Shown in pieces: positions 25,575 through 34,717 of a stretch of 64,000 nucleotides of DNA. Source of the stretch: JASHPR01 sp963844655 (GTDB taxonomy: Bacteria; Actinomycetota; Actinomycetes; Streptosporangiales; Streptosporangiaceae). Position 1 is the first letter of the stretch; each line of letters begins with the position of its first letter. A model generated the notes under the pieces. It did not search any database and was not told where the DNA came from. It saw only the letters and a program-made list of their open reading frames with translations. Location of the stretch: NCBI GenBank assembly GCA_963844655.1, contig CAWJPA010000003.1, positions 854,882 through 918,881 on the forward strand, in the 5' to 3' direction. Position numbers and translations under genes: made by a program.

Positions 25575-26387
25575 CTAGACGGCGGCCGGCCGCAGCAGCC
25601 GCTGGCTGATCTCCGCCACGCTGGCGCGGCCGCGGACGAGATCGATGATCGCGGCCTGCATGTCGCCCGGGGGCTCGTAACCGATCACGTTACGGCCGAT
25701 CGCGACGCCGGCCGCGCCGCCGCGGAGCGCCTCGTCCGCCGCGTGCAGCACGCTGTAGGGATCGCGGCGGTCGCCGCCGGCGGTGACCACCGGGATCTGC
25801 GTCAGCCGGCAGATGAGCTCCACGTCCTCGGCCGAGCCAGGATGCTTCACCTTGACCAGGTCGGCGCCGATCTCCTGGGCCGTCCGCGCGGCCCACGCGA
25901 GCGCCTGGGCTCGCCCGGTGCCCGCGCCGTCGCCCGGCTCGGGGACATGCACCTCGGCGAGCACCACCACGCCGAGCCGTTCGGCGCGCTCGCAGACGCT
26001 GGCCAGATCCCGCAGCGACTCCGGCTCGTCGTCGCCCCCCATGGAGACGTCGATGCAGACGGCATCGCCGCCGATCATGACGCTCGCGTCGACGCCGTTG
26101 AGCAGCACCTCGGTCGGGGCGTCGTCCCGCAGCCCGGTGGAGCCGCTGATCCGGACGATGAGGCCGGTGCCGGGCGCGACGAGCTCCGCGTACCGCTTGG
26201 CCTCACCCCACCGGAGGATGACGGCGTCCACGCCCGCGGCGCAGCCCATGTCGATGAGCTTGGCGGTGTCCTCGGCGCCCTGGAACAGCCCGACGGGCAT
26301 CACGATGTCCAGCGGGAGGATCACCGTGTGCCCCGTCTCATCCAGCAGACGGCGCATCCGCCGCGCCTTCCCAGCATTCACCGCCAT
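25575..26387 (-). CDS. DhnA/LsrF-type class I aldolase
   Basis: 270 aa TIM barrel. Features: VILPLDIVMPVGLFQGAED at the N-terminus, VCIDVSMGGDDE, VVLAEVHVPEPG, the Schiff-base lysine in ADLVKVKHPGSAED (near residue 185), and the phosphate-binding VVTAGGDRRDP and GGAAGVAIGRNVIGY loops. DhnA proteins are fructose-1,6-bisphosphate or LsrF-type aldolases that cleave phosphorylated ketoses. It probably cleaves the product of the FGGY kinase in the same operon. Confidence 0.87.
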   Translation of the reverse strand: MAVNAGKARRMRRLLDETGHTVILPLDIVMPVGLFQGAEDTAKLIDMGCAAGVDAVILRWGEAKRYAELVAPGTGLIVRISGSTGLRDDAPTEVLLNGVDASVMIGGDAVCIDVSMGGDDEPESLRDLASVCERAERLGVVVLAEVHVPEPGDGAGTGRAQALAWAARTAQEIGADLVKVKHPGSAEDVELICRLTQIPVVTAGGDRRDPYSVLHAADEALRGGAAGVAIGRNVIGYEPPGDMQAAIIDLVRGRASVAEISQRLLRPAAV

Positions 26388-26421
26388 CGTGGCAGGCCTC
26401 CGGTCTGTGTGGGTCCGTCGG

Positions 26422-28128
26422 TCACGTCAGGCCGTATTTGTAGAAGAACCGGGGCTGGTCTTCCCCGCCTCCCACGGACGCCTGGAAATCCCGCACCCGT
26501 GCGCTGACGAGATCGAGGCGGGTGGGGTAGATGAGCGGGACCCAGAGGACCTGCTCCTGGACAATGATCTTGTCGATCTGCTTGTAGATGCCCACGATGT
26601 CGCCGGGATTGGTGGAGCGATGCGCATCGACGGCCAGCTGATCGACGTTGTGCGATGAGTACCAGGGATAGTTGCAGCAGCCTTCCTTCTGCGCGGTCGT
26701 GGTGAAGGCCGAGTCCACGATGTACGAGCCGCTCGGATAGCCGAGCTCCCAGGCCCAGATGAGGATTCCTGGCGGGCTGTTGCCGGTGAAGCTGACGAAT
26801 GCGTTGTATTCCATCGGCACGAACTCGACCTTGATCCCGATGGCGGCCAGGTTGGCCTGGACCACCTGGCCGACGGCCAGGTACGGGAAGCGGTTCGAGC
26901 TCCACATTTTCACGGATGCGCCGGCCGGGACCTTGGCCTGGGCCATCAGGGCCTTGGCCTTGGCGACGTTAAAGCCGTAGGCGAGACCATCCTGGTAGTA
27001 GGGACTGAGCGGGGCGAAGAAGCCGCCGTTCGCGACGTGCCCGAGGTTGTTCATCACCTGCAGAATCCGCGGCTTGTCGATCGCCATGGCGATGGCCTGG
27101 CGGACCCTGATGTCCTTCAGCAGCGGATCCTTGAGGCTGAGCGACAGCCAGTAGCAGTTGTCCTGCGGCGTCTTCACGGCCTGGCGGTCCCGCTGGTACG
27201 TCGGATTGCCCAGAACGTTCTGCACGTACCCGCTCGGCACGGGGTCGTACATCATGTCCTGCTGCCCGGACTCGATGCGGATCATCGACAGGCTGTCATC
27301 GATGCCCATCTGCCAGTTGACGGCACCGTACTTGGGCACCGAGGGATTCCAGTACTTGGTGTTCCGCCGGAGCATGATGTGGCTCTGCTCGTTCACGACG
27401 TCCGCGGTGAACGGGCCGGTTCCCACCGGGCTCCAGTTGAACTTGCTGAAGCCCACGTCCTCGACCAGCGACATCGGCACCACGCCGGCCAGGTTCTGCG
27501 CGATCAGGTAGATGAACGCGCTGTCCGGGAAGTCGAAGTCGAACACGACGGTATGCGGGTCGGGGGTCGTGATGCCGCTCAGCGTCTTCGCCTTCTGGTT
27601 CAGGACGTCGGACATGCCCTTGATGGCCAGGGTGGTGTACAGGCTGGAGGCCTCCGAGCCGAACGACGGGATGACGAGCCGCTCGAAGGAGTACTTCACG
27701 TCGGCGCTGGTGAGCGGGAGGCCGTTGCTGAACTTGACTCCCGGCCGGAGCTTGAACGTGTAGGTCAGGCCGTTGTTCGACACCACCGGCAGGGCGCTGG
27801 CCAGCTGGGGCACGAGTTTCTGCGTGTAGGGGTCGACGAAAAGCAGCGGCTCGAACAGGACCAGCTGACCGCAGGCGGCCGCGCCGTTCCACCACTTCTG
27901 CGGGTCGAGGCCGGGAATGGTCGTGCTCATCGTGAAGTTGAGCGTGGCCGTCCGGTCGAGTTGGCCATTCTGCCCGGCCGACGTGGAGCCGGACGAGGTC
28001 CCGCCGCAGGCGGCCAGCAAGCCGCCGAGGCCGGCCAGCGCGGTCGTGCCGAGGAACTCGCGCCGGCCGAGGCCGGCGGTTCTCAGCTGCGCGGTTCTCC
28101 GCTGCAGAGCGCCGGAGTCGCTGCTCAT
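26422..28128 (-). CDS. ABC transporter substrate-binding lipoprotein, family 5 (oligopeptide/oligosaccharide)
   Basis: 568 aa. The N-terminus has a twin-arginine motif GRREFLGTTALAGLGG followed by lipobox LLAAC (Cys near residue 41), so it is probably a Tat-exported lipoprotein. SBP_bac_5 features: LDPQKWWNGAAACGQLVLFE, FKLRPGVKFSNGLPLTSADV, VRQAIAMAIDK and the C-terminal LWVPLIYPTRLDLVSARV. It gives substrate specificity to the ABC importer encoded just upstream. A dyad resembling the GntR operator lies 34-47 bp before the start. Confidence 0.93.
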   Translation of the reverse strand: MSSDSGALQRRTAQLRTAGLGRREFLGTTALAGLGGLLAACGGTSSGSTSAGQNGQLDRTATLNFTMSTTIPGLDPQKWWNGAAACGQLVLFEPLLFVDPYTQKLVPQLASALPVVSNNGLTYTFKLRPGVKFSNGLPLTSADVKYSFERLVIPSFGSEASSLYTTLAIKGMSDVLNQKAKTLSGITTPDPHTVVFDFDFPDSAFIYLIAQNLAGVVPMSLVEDVGFSKFNWSPVGTGPFTADVVNEQSHIMLRRNTKYWNPSVPKYGAVNWQMGIDDSLSMIRIESGQQDMMYDPVPSGYVQNVLGNPTYQRDRQAVKTPQDNCYWLSLSLKDPLLKDIRVRQAIAMAIDKPRILQVMNNLGHVANGGFFAPLSPYYQDGLAYGFNVAKAKALMAQAKVPAGASVKMWSSNRFPYLAVGQVVQANLAAIGIKVEFVPMEYNAFVSFTGNSPPGILIWAWELGYPSGSYIVDSAFTTTAQKEGCCNYPWYSSHNVDQLAVDAHRSTNPGDIVGIYKQIDKIIVQEQVLWVPLIYPTRLDLVSARVRDFQASVGGGEDQPRFFYKYGLT

Positions 28129-28161
28129 CGCGGCCTCCAGTCGTGAGTTTTGGTTACTTCA

Positions 28162-28175
28162 TTGGAATATTACGA
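28162..28175. promoter_or_regulatory. Putative GntR operator upstream of the binding-protein gene
   Basis: TTGGAATATTACGA matches the perfect dyad TCGTAATGTTACGA at 32174 at 11 of 14 positions, including the complete right half-site. It lies in the 71-bp gap between the ATPase gene and the SBP start, where an internal promoter would be expected. Confidence 0.5.
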
Positions 28176-28199
28176 CAAATGCTGGATAGAGGGAAGATG

Positions 28200-29183
28200 T
28201 TAGGCCTGCGGCGCCGCCAGGTGACAGGCCACCTGCCGGCCGGAAGGCCAGGTCTGGGTCTCCGGCACGACGCGCCGGCAGATGTCGATCGCCTCCGGGC
28301 ATCGCGTGTGGAAGCGGCAGCCGCTCGGCGGGTTCACCGGGCTCGGGATCTCGCCGCGCAGCGCCACCTCCGAGCCCTTCCAGCCGGCCGTCGGATCCGG
28401 CGGGGGCACGGCCCGGAGCAGGACCCTGGTGTAGGGGTGCGCGGGGCTGCTGAAGATCTCGTCCCGCGTGCCGGACTCGACCAGCTGGCCCAGGTACATG
28501 ACGGCCACCCGGGACGCGGTCTGGCGGACGACGGCCAGGTTGTGCGCGATGAACACCATCGTGAGCGACAGCTCGTCGCGCAGGTCGGCCAGCAGGTTCA
28601 GGACCTGTGCCTGAATCGACACGTCCAGGGCGCTGACCGGCTCGTCGGCCACGACGAACTCGGGCCCGACCGCCAGCGCCCGGGCGATCCCGATGCGCTG
28701 GCGCTGGCCCCCGGAGAAGGCGTAAGGGAACCGGTTGGCGGCGTCGGGCGGGAGCCCGACCAGGCTGAGCATCTCGCGCACGCGCTCCTTGCATCGTGCG
28801 GGCGACCCGTAGCCATGCGCGCGCAGCGGCTCGGCGATGATCGCGCCAACCTTCATCCGGGGGTTCAGGGACGCGTAAGGATCCTGGAAGATCATCTGGA
28901 CGCGGCGGCGGAACTGCTTCAGCCGGGCCCCCCGCAGCCCGGCGACGTCCTCGCCGTCGAACCGCACCGATCCTGTGGCCGGCCGGTACAGCCCCAGCAG
29001 CGCCCGGCCGGTCGTGGTCTTGCCCGAGCCGGACTCCCCGACGATCGCCAGCGACTCGCCGCGCGCGATGTCGAAGCTGACGCCATCCACCGCGTGCAGG
29101 GGCTGGGCCCGGCCGCCCCAGCTGCGTGCCGATACGTCGAAGACGATCCGCAGGTTCTCCACCCGGACGAGCGGCTCGGTCAT
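28200..29183 (-). CDS. ABC transporter ATPase (OppF/DppF-like)
   Basis: 327 aa from ATG 29183 (ATGA overlap with the partner ATPase). Walker A GESGSGKTTTGRALLG, Q-loop MIFQDPYASLNPRM, signature FSGGQRQRIGIARAL, Walker B FVVADEPVSALDVS and H-loop FIAHNLAV are all present. The C-terminal oligopeptide-type extension (HPYTRVLLRAVPPPDP; CRFHTRCPEA) contains the Cys residues common in this subfamily. Upstream in-frame codons to 29579 overlap the partner gene and are not used. Confidence 0.94.
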   Translation of the reverse strand: MTEPLVRVENLRIVFDVSARSWGGRAQPLHAVDGVSFDIARGESLAIVGESGSGKTTTGRALLGLYRPATGSVRFDGEDVAGLRGARLKQFRRRVQMIFQDPYASLNPRMKVGAIIAEPLRAHGYGSPARCKERVREMLSLVGLPPDAANRFPYAFSGGQRQRIGIARALAVGPEFVVADEPVSALDVSIQAQVLNLLADLRDELSLTMVFIAHNLAVVRQTASRVAVMYLGQLVESGTRDEIFSSPAHPYTRVLLRAVPPPDPTAGWKGSEVALRGEIPSPVNPPSGCRFHTRCPEAIDICRRVVPETQTWPSGRQVACHLAAPQA

Positions 29184-30181
29184 GGCGGGCTCGGCGTGGT
29201 CGTGGTCAGGTCGGCGAAGCACGCGGCCTGGTGGCTGCCCGGGCCGCCGGACACGGATTCGAGCGCGGGCACCTCGGCATGGCACCGGTCCATGACGTGC
29301 CCGCAGCGCGGCGCGAACGGGCAGCCGGCCAGCTCGGCGTATCCGGTGGGCGGCGCGCCGGGAATGGCGCGCAGCCTGTGCTGCAGCGTCGCCTCGAGCC
29401 GGGGCATGGAGGCGAGCAGCCCGGCTGTGTAGGGGTGCCGGGGATCGGCGAAGATCGCTTCGGTGGTCCCCGACTCGATCACGCGCCCGGCGTACATCAC
29501 GAGGATCCGGCTGGTCACGCTCGCGACCACGCCCAGGTCGTGGGTGATCAGGATGAGCGACATCCCCCGCTGTCTGCATTCGCGTTCGAGCACGTCAAGC
29601 AGCTGCGCCTGGATGGTGACGTCCAGCGCGGTGGTGGGCTCGTCGGCAATCAGCACATCGGGGTTGGCGGCGATCGCGACCGCGATCGCCGCGCGCTGGC
29701 GCAGCCCGCCGCTCAGCTGATGCGGGAACTGCCGGAGGCGGCGTTCCGCGTCAGGGACGCCGACCTCGGTCAGCAGCTCGGCGGCCCTGACCCGGGCCCG
29801 GGAACGCGACAGGCCAAGATGCTCGATCAGGCCTTCCGCGATCTGCCGCCCGATCGGCATGAGCGGGTCGAGCGAGGTCATCGAGTCCTGGAACACGATG
29901 GCGATGCGGCGCCCGCGGATGGTCCGCAGGACCTTGCGGCCCGCGCTGGCCAGGTCGACGTCGCCGAGCAGGACCTGGCCCGCGACGATCCGGCCGTTGC
30001 GGGGCAGCAGGCCGACCAGCGCGAGCGCCAGCGCGGTCTTGCCGCACCCGGACTCTCCCACGATGCCGATGGCCTCGCCGGGTGCGACCGTGACGGACAC
30101 GTCCCGGACCGCGACGATCTGCCCGCGCGTCGTGGCATAGACCGTCGACAGGTCGCGCACCACCAGGTCGTCGTCGTTCAC
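29180..30181 (-). CDS. ABC transporter ATPase (OppD/DppD-like)
   Basis: 333 aa from GTG 30181 (GTGA overlap with the permease). Walker A GESGCGKTALALALVG, Q-loop IVFQDSMTSLDPLMPI, signature LSGGLRQRAAIAVAIA, Walker B VLIADEPTTALDVT and H-loop LITHDLGVVA. The C-terminal FAPRCGHVMDRC Cys motif is typical of oligopeptide transporter ATPases. It pairs with the OppF-like subunit to drive import. Confidence 0.94.
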   Translation of the reverse strand: MNDDDLVVRDLSTVYATTRGQIVAVRDVSVTVAPGEAIGIVGESGCGKTALALALVGLLPRNGRIVAGQVLLGDVDLASAGRKVLRTIRGRRIAIVFQDSMTSLDPLMPIGRQIAEGLIEHLGLSRSRARVRAAELLTEVGVPDAERRLRQFPHQLSGGLRQRAAIAVAIAANPDVLIADEPTTALDVTIQAQLLDVLERECRQRGMSLILITHDLGVVASVTSRILVMYAGRVIESGTTEAIFADPRHPYTAGLLASMPRLEATLQHRLRAIPGAPPTGYAELAGCPFAPRCGHVMDRCHAEVPALESVSGGPGSHQAACFADLTTTTPSPP

Positions 30182-31098
30182 GAGTACCTGATCCGCGGGT
30201 CGAGGAGCGCATTGGCGATATCCGCGATCAGGTTGAAGATGACGACGGCGGTCGCGGCCACCACGACGGTGCCCAGCACGACGGGGATGTCGTTCGCGCT
30301 GATGGCGTTCCACGCCTGCTGCCCGATTCCCGGCCAGCCGAAGACCTGCTCGACGACGAGAACGCCGCCGAGGAAGATGCCGAAGTCAAGGCCGATCATG
30401 GTGATGGCCGGCCCGACGGCGTTCCGGAACACGTGCCGCATCAGGATGGTCCACTCGCGCAGTCCCTTGGCCCGGCAGTTGCGGACGAACTCCTCGCCGA
30501 GGACGTTGAGCACGGATGACCGCACCATCCGGGCGTACCAGGCGCCTCCGGGGAGGCCGAGCGCGAGCGCGGGCAGGACGAGCGCGGGGAGAGAGGTCGT
30601 GACGCCGAGCGGGAAGATCGGCAGCTTGAACGCGAGGAAGTACAGGAGCAGGAAGCCGAGCACGAACTGCGGGACCACGACCCCGAACAGGGATCCGCTG
30701 AGGATCAGCCGGTCGGTCGGCCGCTGCCAGCGGACGGCGGCCAGGAAGCCCAGCGGGAGCCCGATGGCCACCTCGACGATCAGGCCGGCCGCGGCGAGCT
30801 CCAGCGTGGCCGGAAGGCGGCCCAGGACCATGGAGAGCACCGGCTCTCCGGTCGAGAAGGACGTGCCCAGGTTCCCGTGCAGCAGCCGGCCCAGGTAGCG
30901 GAGGTACTGAACCGGCAGCGGGAGGTTGAGCCCGAGCGTCCGGCGGGCCAGTTCGTACTGCGCATGCGTCGCGCGCAAGCCGGCGTAGAGGCGCGCGGGA
31001 TCCACGGGCGACAGGTACGTGACACCGAACGTGATGATCGTGATGGCCAGGATGACGACCAGGGCCCAGCCCAGCCGGCCGAGAATGTAGCGGATCAC
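30178..31098 (-). CDS. ABC transporter permease (DppB-like)
   Basis: 306 aa from GTG 31098 (GTGA overlap with the DppC-like permease). The N-terminal membrane segment IRYILGRLGWALVVILAITI leads to about six helices. The conserved EAA-type loop is seen in FVRNCRAKGLREWTILMRHV. The periplasmic-side start THAQYELARRTLGLNLPLPV is standard for the DppB group. Confidence 0.92.
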   Translation of the reverse strand: MIRYILGRLGWALVVILAITIITFGVTYLSPVDPARLYAGLRATHAQYELARRTLGLNLPLPVQYLRYLGRLLHGNLGTSFSTGEPVLSMVLGRLPATLELAAAGLIVEVAIGLPLGFLAAVRWQRPTDRLILSGSLFGVVVPQFVLGFLLLYFLAFKLPIFPLGVTTSLPALVLPALALGLPGGAWYARMVRSSVLNVLGEEFVRNCRAKGLREWTILMRHVFRNAVGPAITMIGLDFGIFLGGVLVVEQVFGWPGIGQQAWNAISANDIPVVLGTVVVAATAVVIFNLIADIANALLDPRIRYS

Positions 31099-32027
31099 CG
31101 GAGGCCCGCCAGGCGCACCTGCAGCGTCCGCTCCAGCGTGGGATCGAGCGCGTCACGCAGCCCGTCGCCGACGAGCGAGAAGCCGAGCATCGCCAGCATG
31201 ATCGCGCAGCCGGGGAACAGGACGAGCCAGGGATCGGTGGTCATGTTGTTCTGGCCGTCGGCGATCATGTTCCCCCAGGACGCGGTCGGGGGGTGAATGC
31301 CCAGGCCCACATAGCTCAGCGCCGCCTCAAGCTGGATCGCCGTCGCCACGCCCAGGGTGCAGAACACGATGACGCTCGGCATGACGTGCGGCACGATGTG
31401 GCGCAGCAGGATGCGCCCGCGCCCCACGGCGGAGGTCCGGGCCGCCAGCACGAAGTCCCGTTCGCGCAGGGTCACGGCCTGCGTGTAGACCACCCGGGCC
31501 AGGTAGGCGCCGAAGCCGATGCCGACGATCACGCTGATCGTGAGCACGCCGGCCTGGGTCACGGTCAGGATGGCGGTCGCGAGAAGCAAGATCGGGAAGC
31601 TGAGGATCACGTCGGCCAGGCGCATCAGCAGCTTGTCCACGAGCCCGCCGAAGAGCCCGGCGATGCCGCCCAGGCCGAGGCCGAGCACCCCCCCGATGAG
31701 CGCCGACCCGAGACCGACCGTGAGCGAGATGCGCGCGCCGAACAGGAGCCGCGAGAACTCGTCGCGGCCGAGCGTGTCCGTCCCCAGCAGGAACTGCGCA
31801 CTAGGCGGCCGCGGGTAGCCCGCGGCGGTCAGGCCCGCCGCAAGCTGCTCGTTCGGCGGATACGGCGCGATCAGCGGCGCGAAGACCGCGCTGACGATCA
31901 GCAGGATGACGATGCCGAGGCCGGCCATCGCCACCCGGTCGTGCCGGAACTCGTTCCAGGCCGTGCGCCAGTAGCCGGATTCCCGCTGGGCCGCCTGGCG
32001 CGGAGGCGCGCTGACGACCGCGGTCAT
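31095..32027 (-). CDS. ABC transporter permease (DppC-like)
   Basis: 310 aa from ATG 32027; ATG 32060 would add 11 residues and cannot be excluded because neither has a clear ribosome-binding site. The OppC N-terminal helix AMAGLGIVILLIVSAVFAPL is followed by the hallmark FLLGTDTLGRDEFSRLLFGA. The EAA loop is VLAARTSAVGRGRILLRHIV. First gene of the 13-gene minus-strand operon; the GntR-type dyad lies about 150 bp upstream. Confidence 0.92.
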   Translation of the reverse strand: MTAVVSAPPRQAAQRESGYWRTAWNEFRHDRVAMAGLGIVILLIVSAVFAPLIAPYPPNEQLAAGLTAAGYPRPPSAQFLLGTDTLGRDEFSRLLFGARISLTVGLGSALIGGVLGLGLGGIAGLFGGLVDKLLMRLADVILSFPILLLATAILTVTQAGVLTISVIVGIGFGAYLARVVYTQAVTLRERDFVLAARTSAVGRGRILLRHIVPHVMPSVIVFCTLGVATAIQLEAALSYVGLGIHPPTASWGNMIADGQNNMTTDPWLVLFPGCAIMLAMLGFSLVGDGLRDALDPTLERTLQVRLAGLR

Positions 32028-32173
32028 CGTGCGTGCCCGCCGGCTCGCCGGGCCGCGCATGTGACCTGCGGCCTACCCGCGCGGCCCGCACCCGGCCGGA
32101 CGACCCGTCGCAGTGGCATGCGTCCTCCGCGGTCCGGTCGGCGGATAATCCCAAAGCTGGCCAGCTCAGAGTA

Positions 32174-32187
32174 TCGTAATGTTACGA
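32174..32187. promoter_or_regulatory. Putative GntR operator in the divergent promoter region
   Basis: TCGTAATGTTACGA is a perfect 6-2-6 dyad in an AT-rich patch between the minus-strand ABC operon (start 32027) and the plus-strand hydrolase operon (start 32332). The size and spacing fit GntR/HutC-type operators. One bound dimer could control both arms of the locus. Confidence 0.6.
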
Positions 32188-32331
32188 CATTTCAAGGGAA
32201 AGTTCGCCAGATCCCGGCGCTGCTCTCCCAGCTCATGCCGTCCAGCAAGCCCAGACGAAGCACTCCGGCCCTCTCCAAGCTGGCCAGACCAAGATCTTGA
32301 CAGGCTACGGGCGCGGCGCTCTACTACGGCC

Positions 32332-33000
32332 ATGATCGAGGTGGCTGGCAAGCAGGTGTTCACCGAGCTGTCCGAGATCGTCGATCCTGCGCACACCGCG
32401 CTGCTGATCGTCGACATGCAGCGGGACTTCTGCTGCGCGGACGGCAGTTTCGACCGCCTGGGCGTGGACATCTCGGCCTACCCGCCGGTGATCGAGCGGA
32501 TCGGCGGCCTGCTCGGCGCAGCGCGCCAGGCGGGTGTGCTGCCGATCTTCATCCAGATGACCGTGCTGCCCAACCGGGCCAGCGACTCGCCCGCGCAGAT
32601 CAGGTTCAACCTCCGGCTGCACGACGGGCACCACGGCCAGGCCGAGCCGCTGCCGTACACGGTCGACGGGTCGGAGGGCCAGAAGATGGTGCCCGGCCTG
32701 GAGCCGCGGGACGGCGAGCTGGTGGTCAAGAAGTACCGGTCGAGCGCGTTCTGGGGCACCAACCTGGCCCAGCTGCTGCGCAGTAACGGCATCAGGTCGG
32801 TCGTGGTCGCTGGCTGCACCACCGAGGGGTGCGTCGAGTCCACCGCCAGGGACGCGATGTTCAGCGACCACTACGTGGTCATCGCCACCGACGCCGTGGC
32901 CAGCGACGACCAGGCCCAGCACGACGCCTCGATGTTCCTCATGGCGCACCGCTTCGACCTGGCCACCAGCGAGGACATCCGCAAGCACTGGCCGTCGTGA
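32332..33000 (+). CDS. Isochorismatase-like cysteine hydrolase
   Basis: 222 aa from ATG 32332. The triad of the family is visible: Asp in TALLIVDMQRDFC, Lys in ELVVKKYRSSAFWGT, and Cys in VVVAGCTTEGCVESTARDA, with a cis-peptide-type GCTT. Members hydrolyse amides or ureido groups (nicotinamidase, N-carbamoylsarcosine or ureidoacrylate amidohydrolase) or isochorismate. It leads the plus-strand arm that also encodes two SDRs and a PuuE-like deacetylase, which favours amide hydrolysis. No good ribosome-binding site precedes the ATG. Confidence 0.88.
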   Translation: MIEVAGKQVFTELSEIVDPAHTALLIVDMQRDFCCADGSFDRLGVDISAYPPVIERIGGLLGAARQAGVLPIFIQMTVLPNRASDSPAQIRFNLRLHDGHHGQAEPLPYTVDGSEGQKMVPGLEPRDGELVVKKYRSSAFWGTNLAQLLRSNGIRSVVVAGCTTEGCVESTARDAMFSDHYVVIATDAVASDDQAQHDASMFLMAHRFDLATSEDIRKHWPS

Positions 33001-33080
33001 CCGTGGCCGTGCCGAACTGCCATTCAGAGCCAGTACGCCACACCAGGGCCGGCTCAACCGCCGCATCAGAAGGAGACGCC

Positions 33081-33833
33081 GTGGCCGGAAAGCTAGCGGG
33101 CAAGATCGCCGTCGTCACCGGCGGCGCCCGGGGGATCGGCGGGGGGATCGCGGCCGCGTTCGCCGCCGAGGGTGCCGACGTGGTGATCGCCGACGTGCTG
33201 GGCCAGGATGTGGCCGCCCCGGTGCTGGCGTCGATCGAGAAGGCCGGCCGCCGTCACCTGCTCGTGCGCACCGACGTGTCCGACGAGCAGCAGGTCCGGG
33301 CGATGGTCGGCGCCGCGCTGGCCGAGTTCGGCCGGGTCGACATCCTGGTCAACGACGCCGGCATCGTGACCCAGAAGGCCTTCACCGAGCTCGAGGCGAG
33401 CGACTGGGACCGCGTGATGTCGGTCAACCTGCGCGGGGTCTTCCTGTGCACCCGGTTCGTGCTGCCCGGCATGCTCGAGCGAGGGTCCGGCAAGGTCATC
33501 AACATCGCGTCGCAGCTGGGCCAGATTGGCGGCATCGAGATGGTGCACTACAGCGCCAGCAAGGCCGGCGTCATCGGCCTGACCAAGGCGCTCGCCCGCG
33601 AGGTCTCCGCCCGGGGCATCCAGGTCAACGCGATCGCGCCGGGCCCGATCCTGACCGACATGATGGCCGAGGAATCCGAGGAGTGGGCGGCCCGCAAGCT
33701 GGCCGAGCTCCCGATGGCCCGGTTCGGCGAGGCGCACGAGGTCGCCCCGACCGCGGTGTTCCTCGCCTCGGACGACTCCTCCTACTACGTCGGCCAGACG
33801 CTCTGCCCCAACGGCGGAGACGTGATGCTCTAA
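33081..33833 (+). CDS. SDR family oxidoreductase
   Basis: 250 aa from GTG 33081 with AAGGAG 5 nt upstream. Classical SDR motifs: VVTGGARGIGGGIA, NDAGIV, Ser in INIASQLGQIG, the YSASKAG catalytic pair, and PGPILTDMM. The C-terminal GQTLCPNGGDVML is typical of 3-oxoacyl-ACP-reductase-like sugar or polyol dehydrogenases. It lies 80 bp after the isochorismatase gene and 14 bp before another SDR, so it is probably one transcript. Confidence 0.9.
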   Translation: MAGKLAGKIAVVTGGARGIGGGIAAAFAAEGADVVIADVLGQDVAAPVLASIEKAGRRHLLVRTDVSDEQQVRAMVGAALAEFGRVDILVNDAGIVTQKAFTELEASDWDRVMSVNLRGVFLCTRFVLPGMLERGSGKVINIASQLGQIGGIEMVHYSASKAGVIGLTKALAREVSARGIQVNAIAPGPILTDMMAEESEEWAARKLAELPMARFGEAHEVAPTAVFLASDDSSYYVGQTLCPNGGDVML

Positions 33834-33847
33834 CAGAAAGGGCCCGC

Positions 33848-34621
33848 ATGTTCGATCTCGACGGCCGGGCGGCGCTGATCACCGGCGCCGCCTCCGGCAT
33901 CGGCGCGGCCACGGCCCGCGTGTTCGCCCAGGCCGGGGCCAGTGTCGCGCTGGCCTGGTACCCGCCGGACGGGCACGACATCGCCCCGGTGCGGGACGCG
34001 ATTACCGAGGGCGGCGGGCGCTGCCTCGTCGCCGAGACCGACGTGCGGCACACCATGGACGTCGACGCGATCGTTGAGGCGGCCGTGTCCGAGTTCGGGC
34101 GCCTCGACATCGTGGTGGCCAACGCTGGCATCGCCCGCAAGGTGCCGCTGGACCAGTTGGACGACGACGCCTGGGCCACCGTGCTCGACGTGAACCTGAA
34201 CGGCGCCTGGCGCTGCTTCCGCGCCGCGCTGCCGCACATGCGCCGGGAGGGGTACGGCAGGCTGCTGGCCACGTCGTCGGTGGCCGGGACCGTGTCGTCG
34301 TGGCCGTCGCTCCCGCACTACACCGCGAGCAAGGCCGGGCTGGTCGGCATGATCCGCACCCTGGCCGTCGAGTACGGGCCGGACGGCATCACCGCCAACG
34401 CGGTGGCTCCCGGCGTGATCGACACCCCGCAGGCCAATGACCCGGTCAACTCGCTTGGCCCGGACGGGGTCAGGGAGACCGGGGCCAAGGTGCCAGTGCG
34501 CCGGGTCGGGACCCCCGAGGACATCGCGTACCTGTACCAGTTCCTGGCCAGCGAGCAGGCGGGCTACGTCAGCGGTCAGCTCATCGTCGCGGACGGCGCC
34601 CGGCACCTGGCCGGTCTCTAG
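33848..34621 (+). CDS. SDR family oxidoreductase
   Basis: 257 aa, ATG 33848 preceded by AAAGGG. Motifs: LITGAASGIGAATA, VANAGIA, Ser in LATSSVAGTVSS, YTASKAGLVG, and GVIDTPQANDP. It is only moderately similar to the preceding SDR and so probably catalyses another step. A dinucleotide-dependent oxidation of a sugar or polyol is the general expectation. The 96 bp after it hold no recognisable signal. Confidence 0.9.
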   Translation: MFDLDGRAALITGAASGIGAATARVFAQAGASVALAWYPPDGHDIAPVRDAITEGGGRCLVAETDVRHTMDVDAIVEAAVSEFGRLDIVVANAGIARKVPLDQLDDDAWATVLDVNLNGAWRCFRAALPHMRREGYGRLLATSSVAGTVSSWPSLPHYTASKAGLVGMIRTLAVEYGPDGITANAVAPGVIDTPQANDPVNSLGPDGVRETGAKVPVRRVGTPEDIAYLYQFLASEQAGYVSGQLIVADGARHLAGL

Positions 34622-34717
34622 CCATGTCCGTGCTGCCCGGCCCCGGGGTAATGGCCGCGGTGGTGCGCCGCCGGCTCGGCCCAGAACCGACCCAGGACCC
34701 GACCCGAGGAGACCTGC

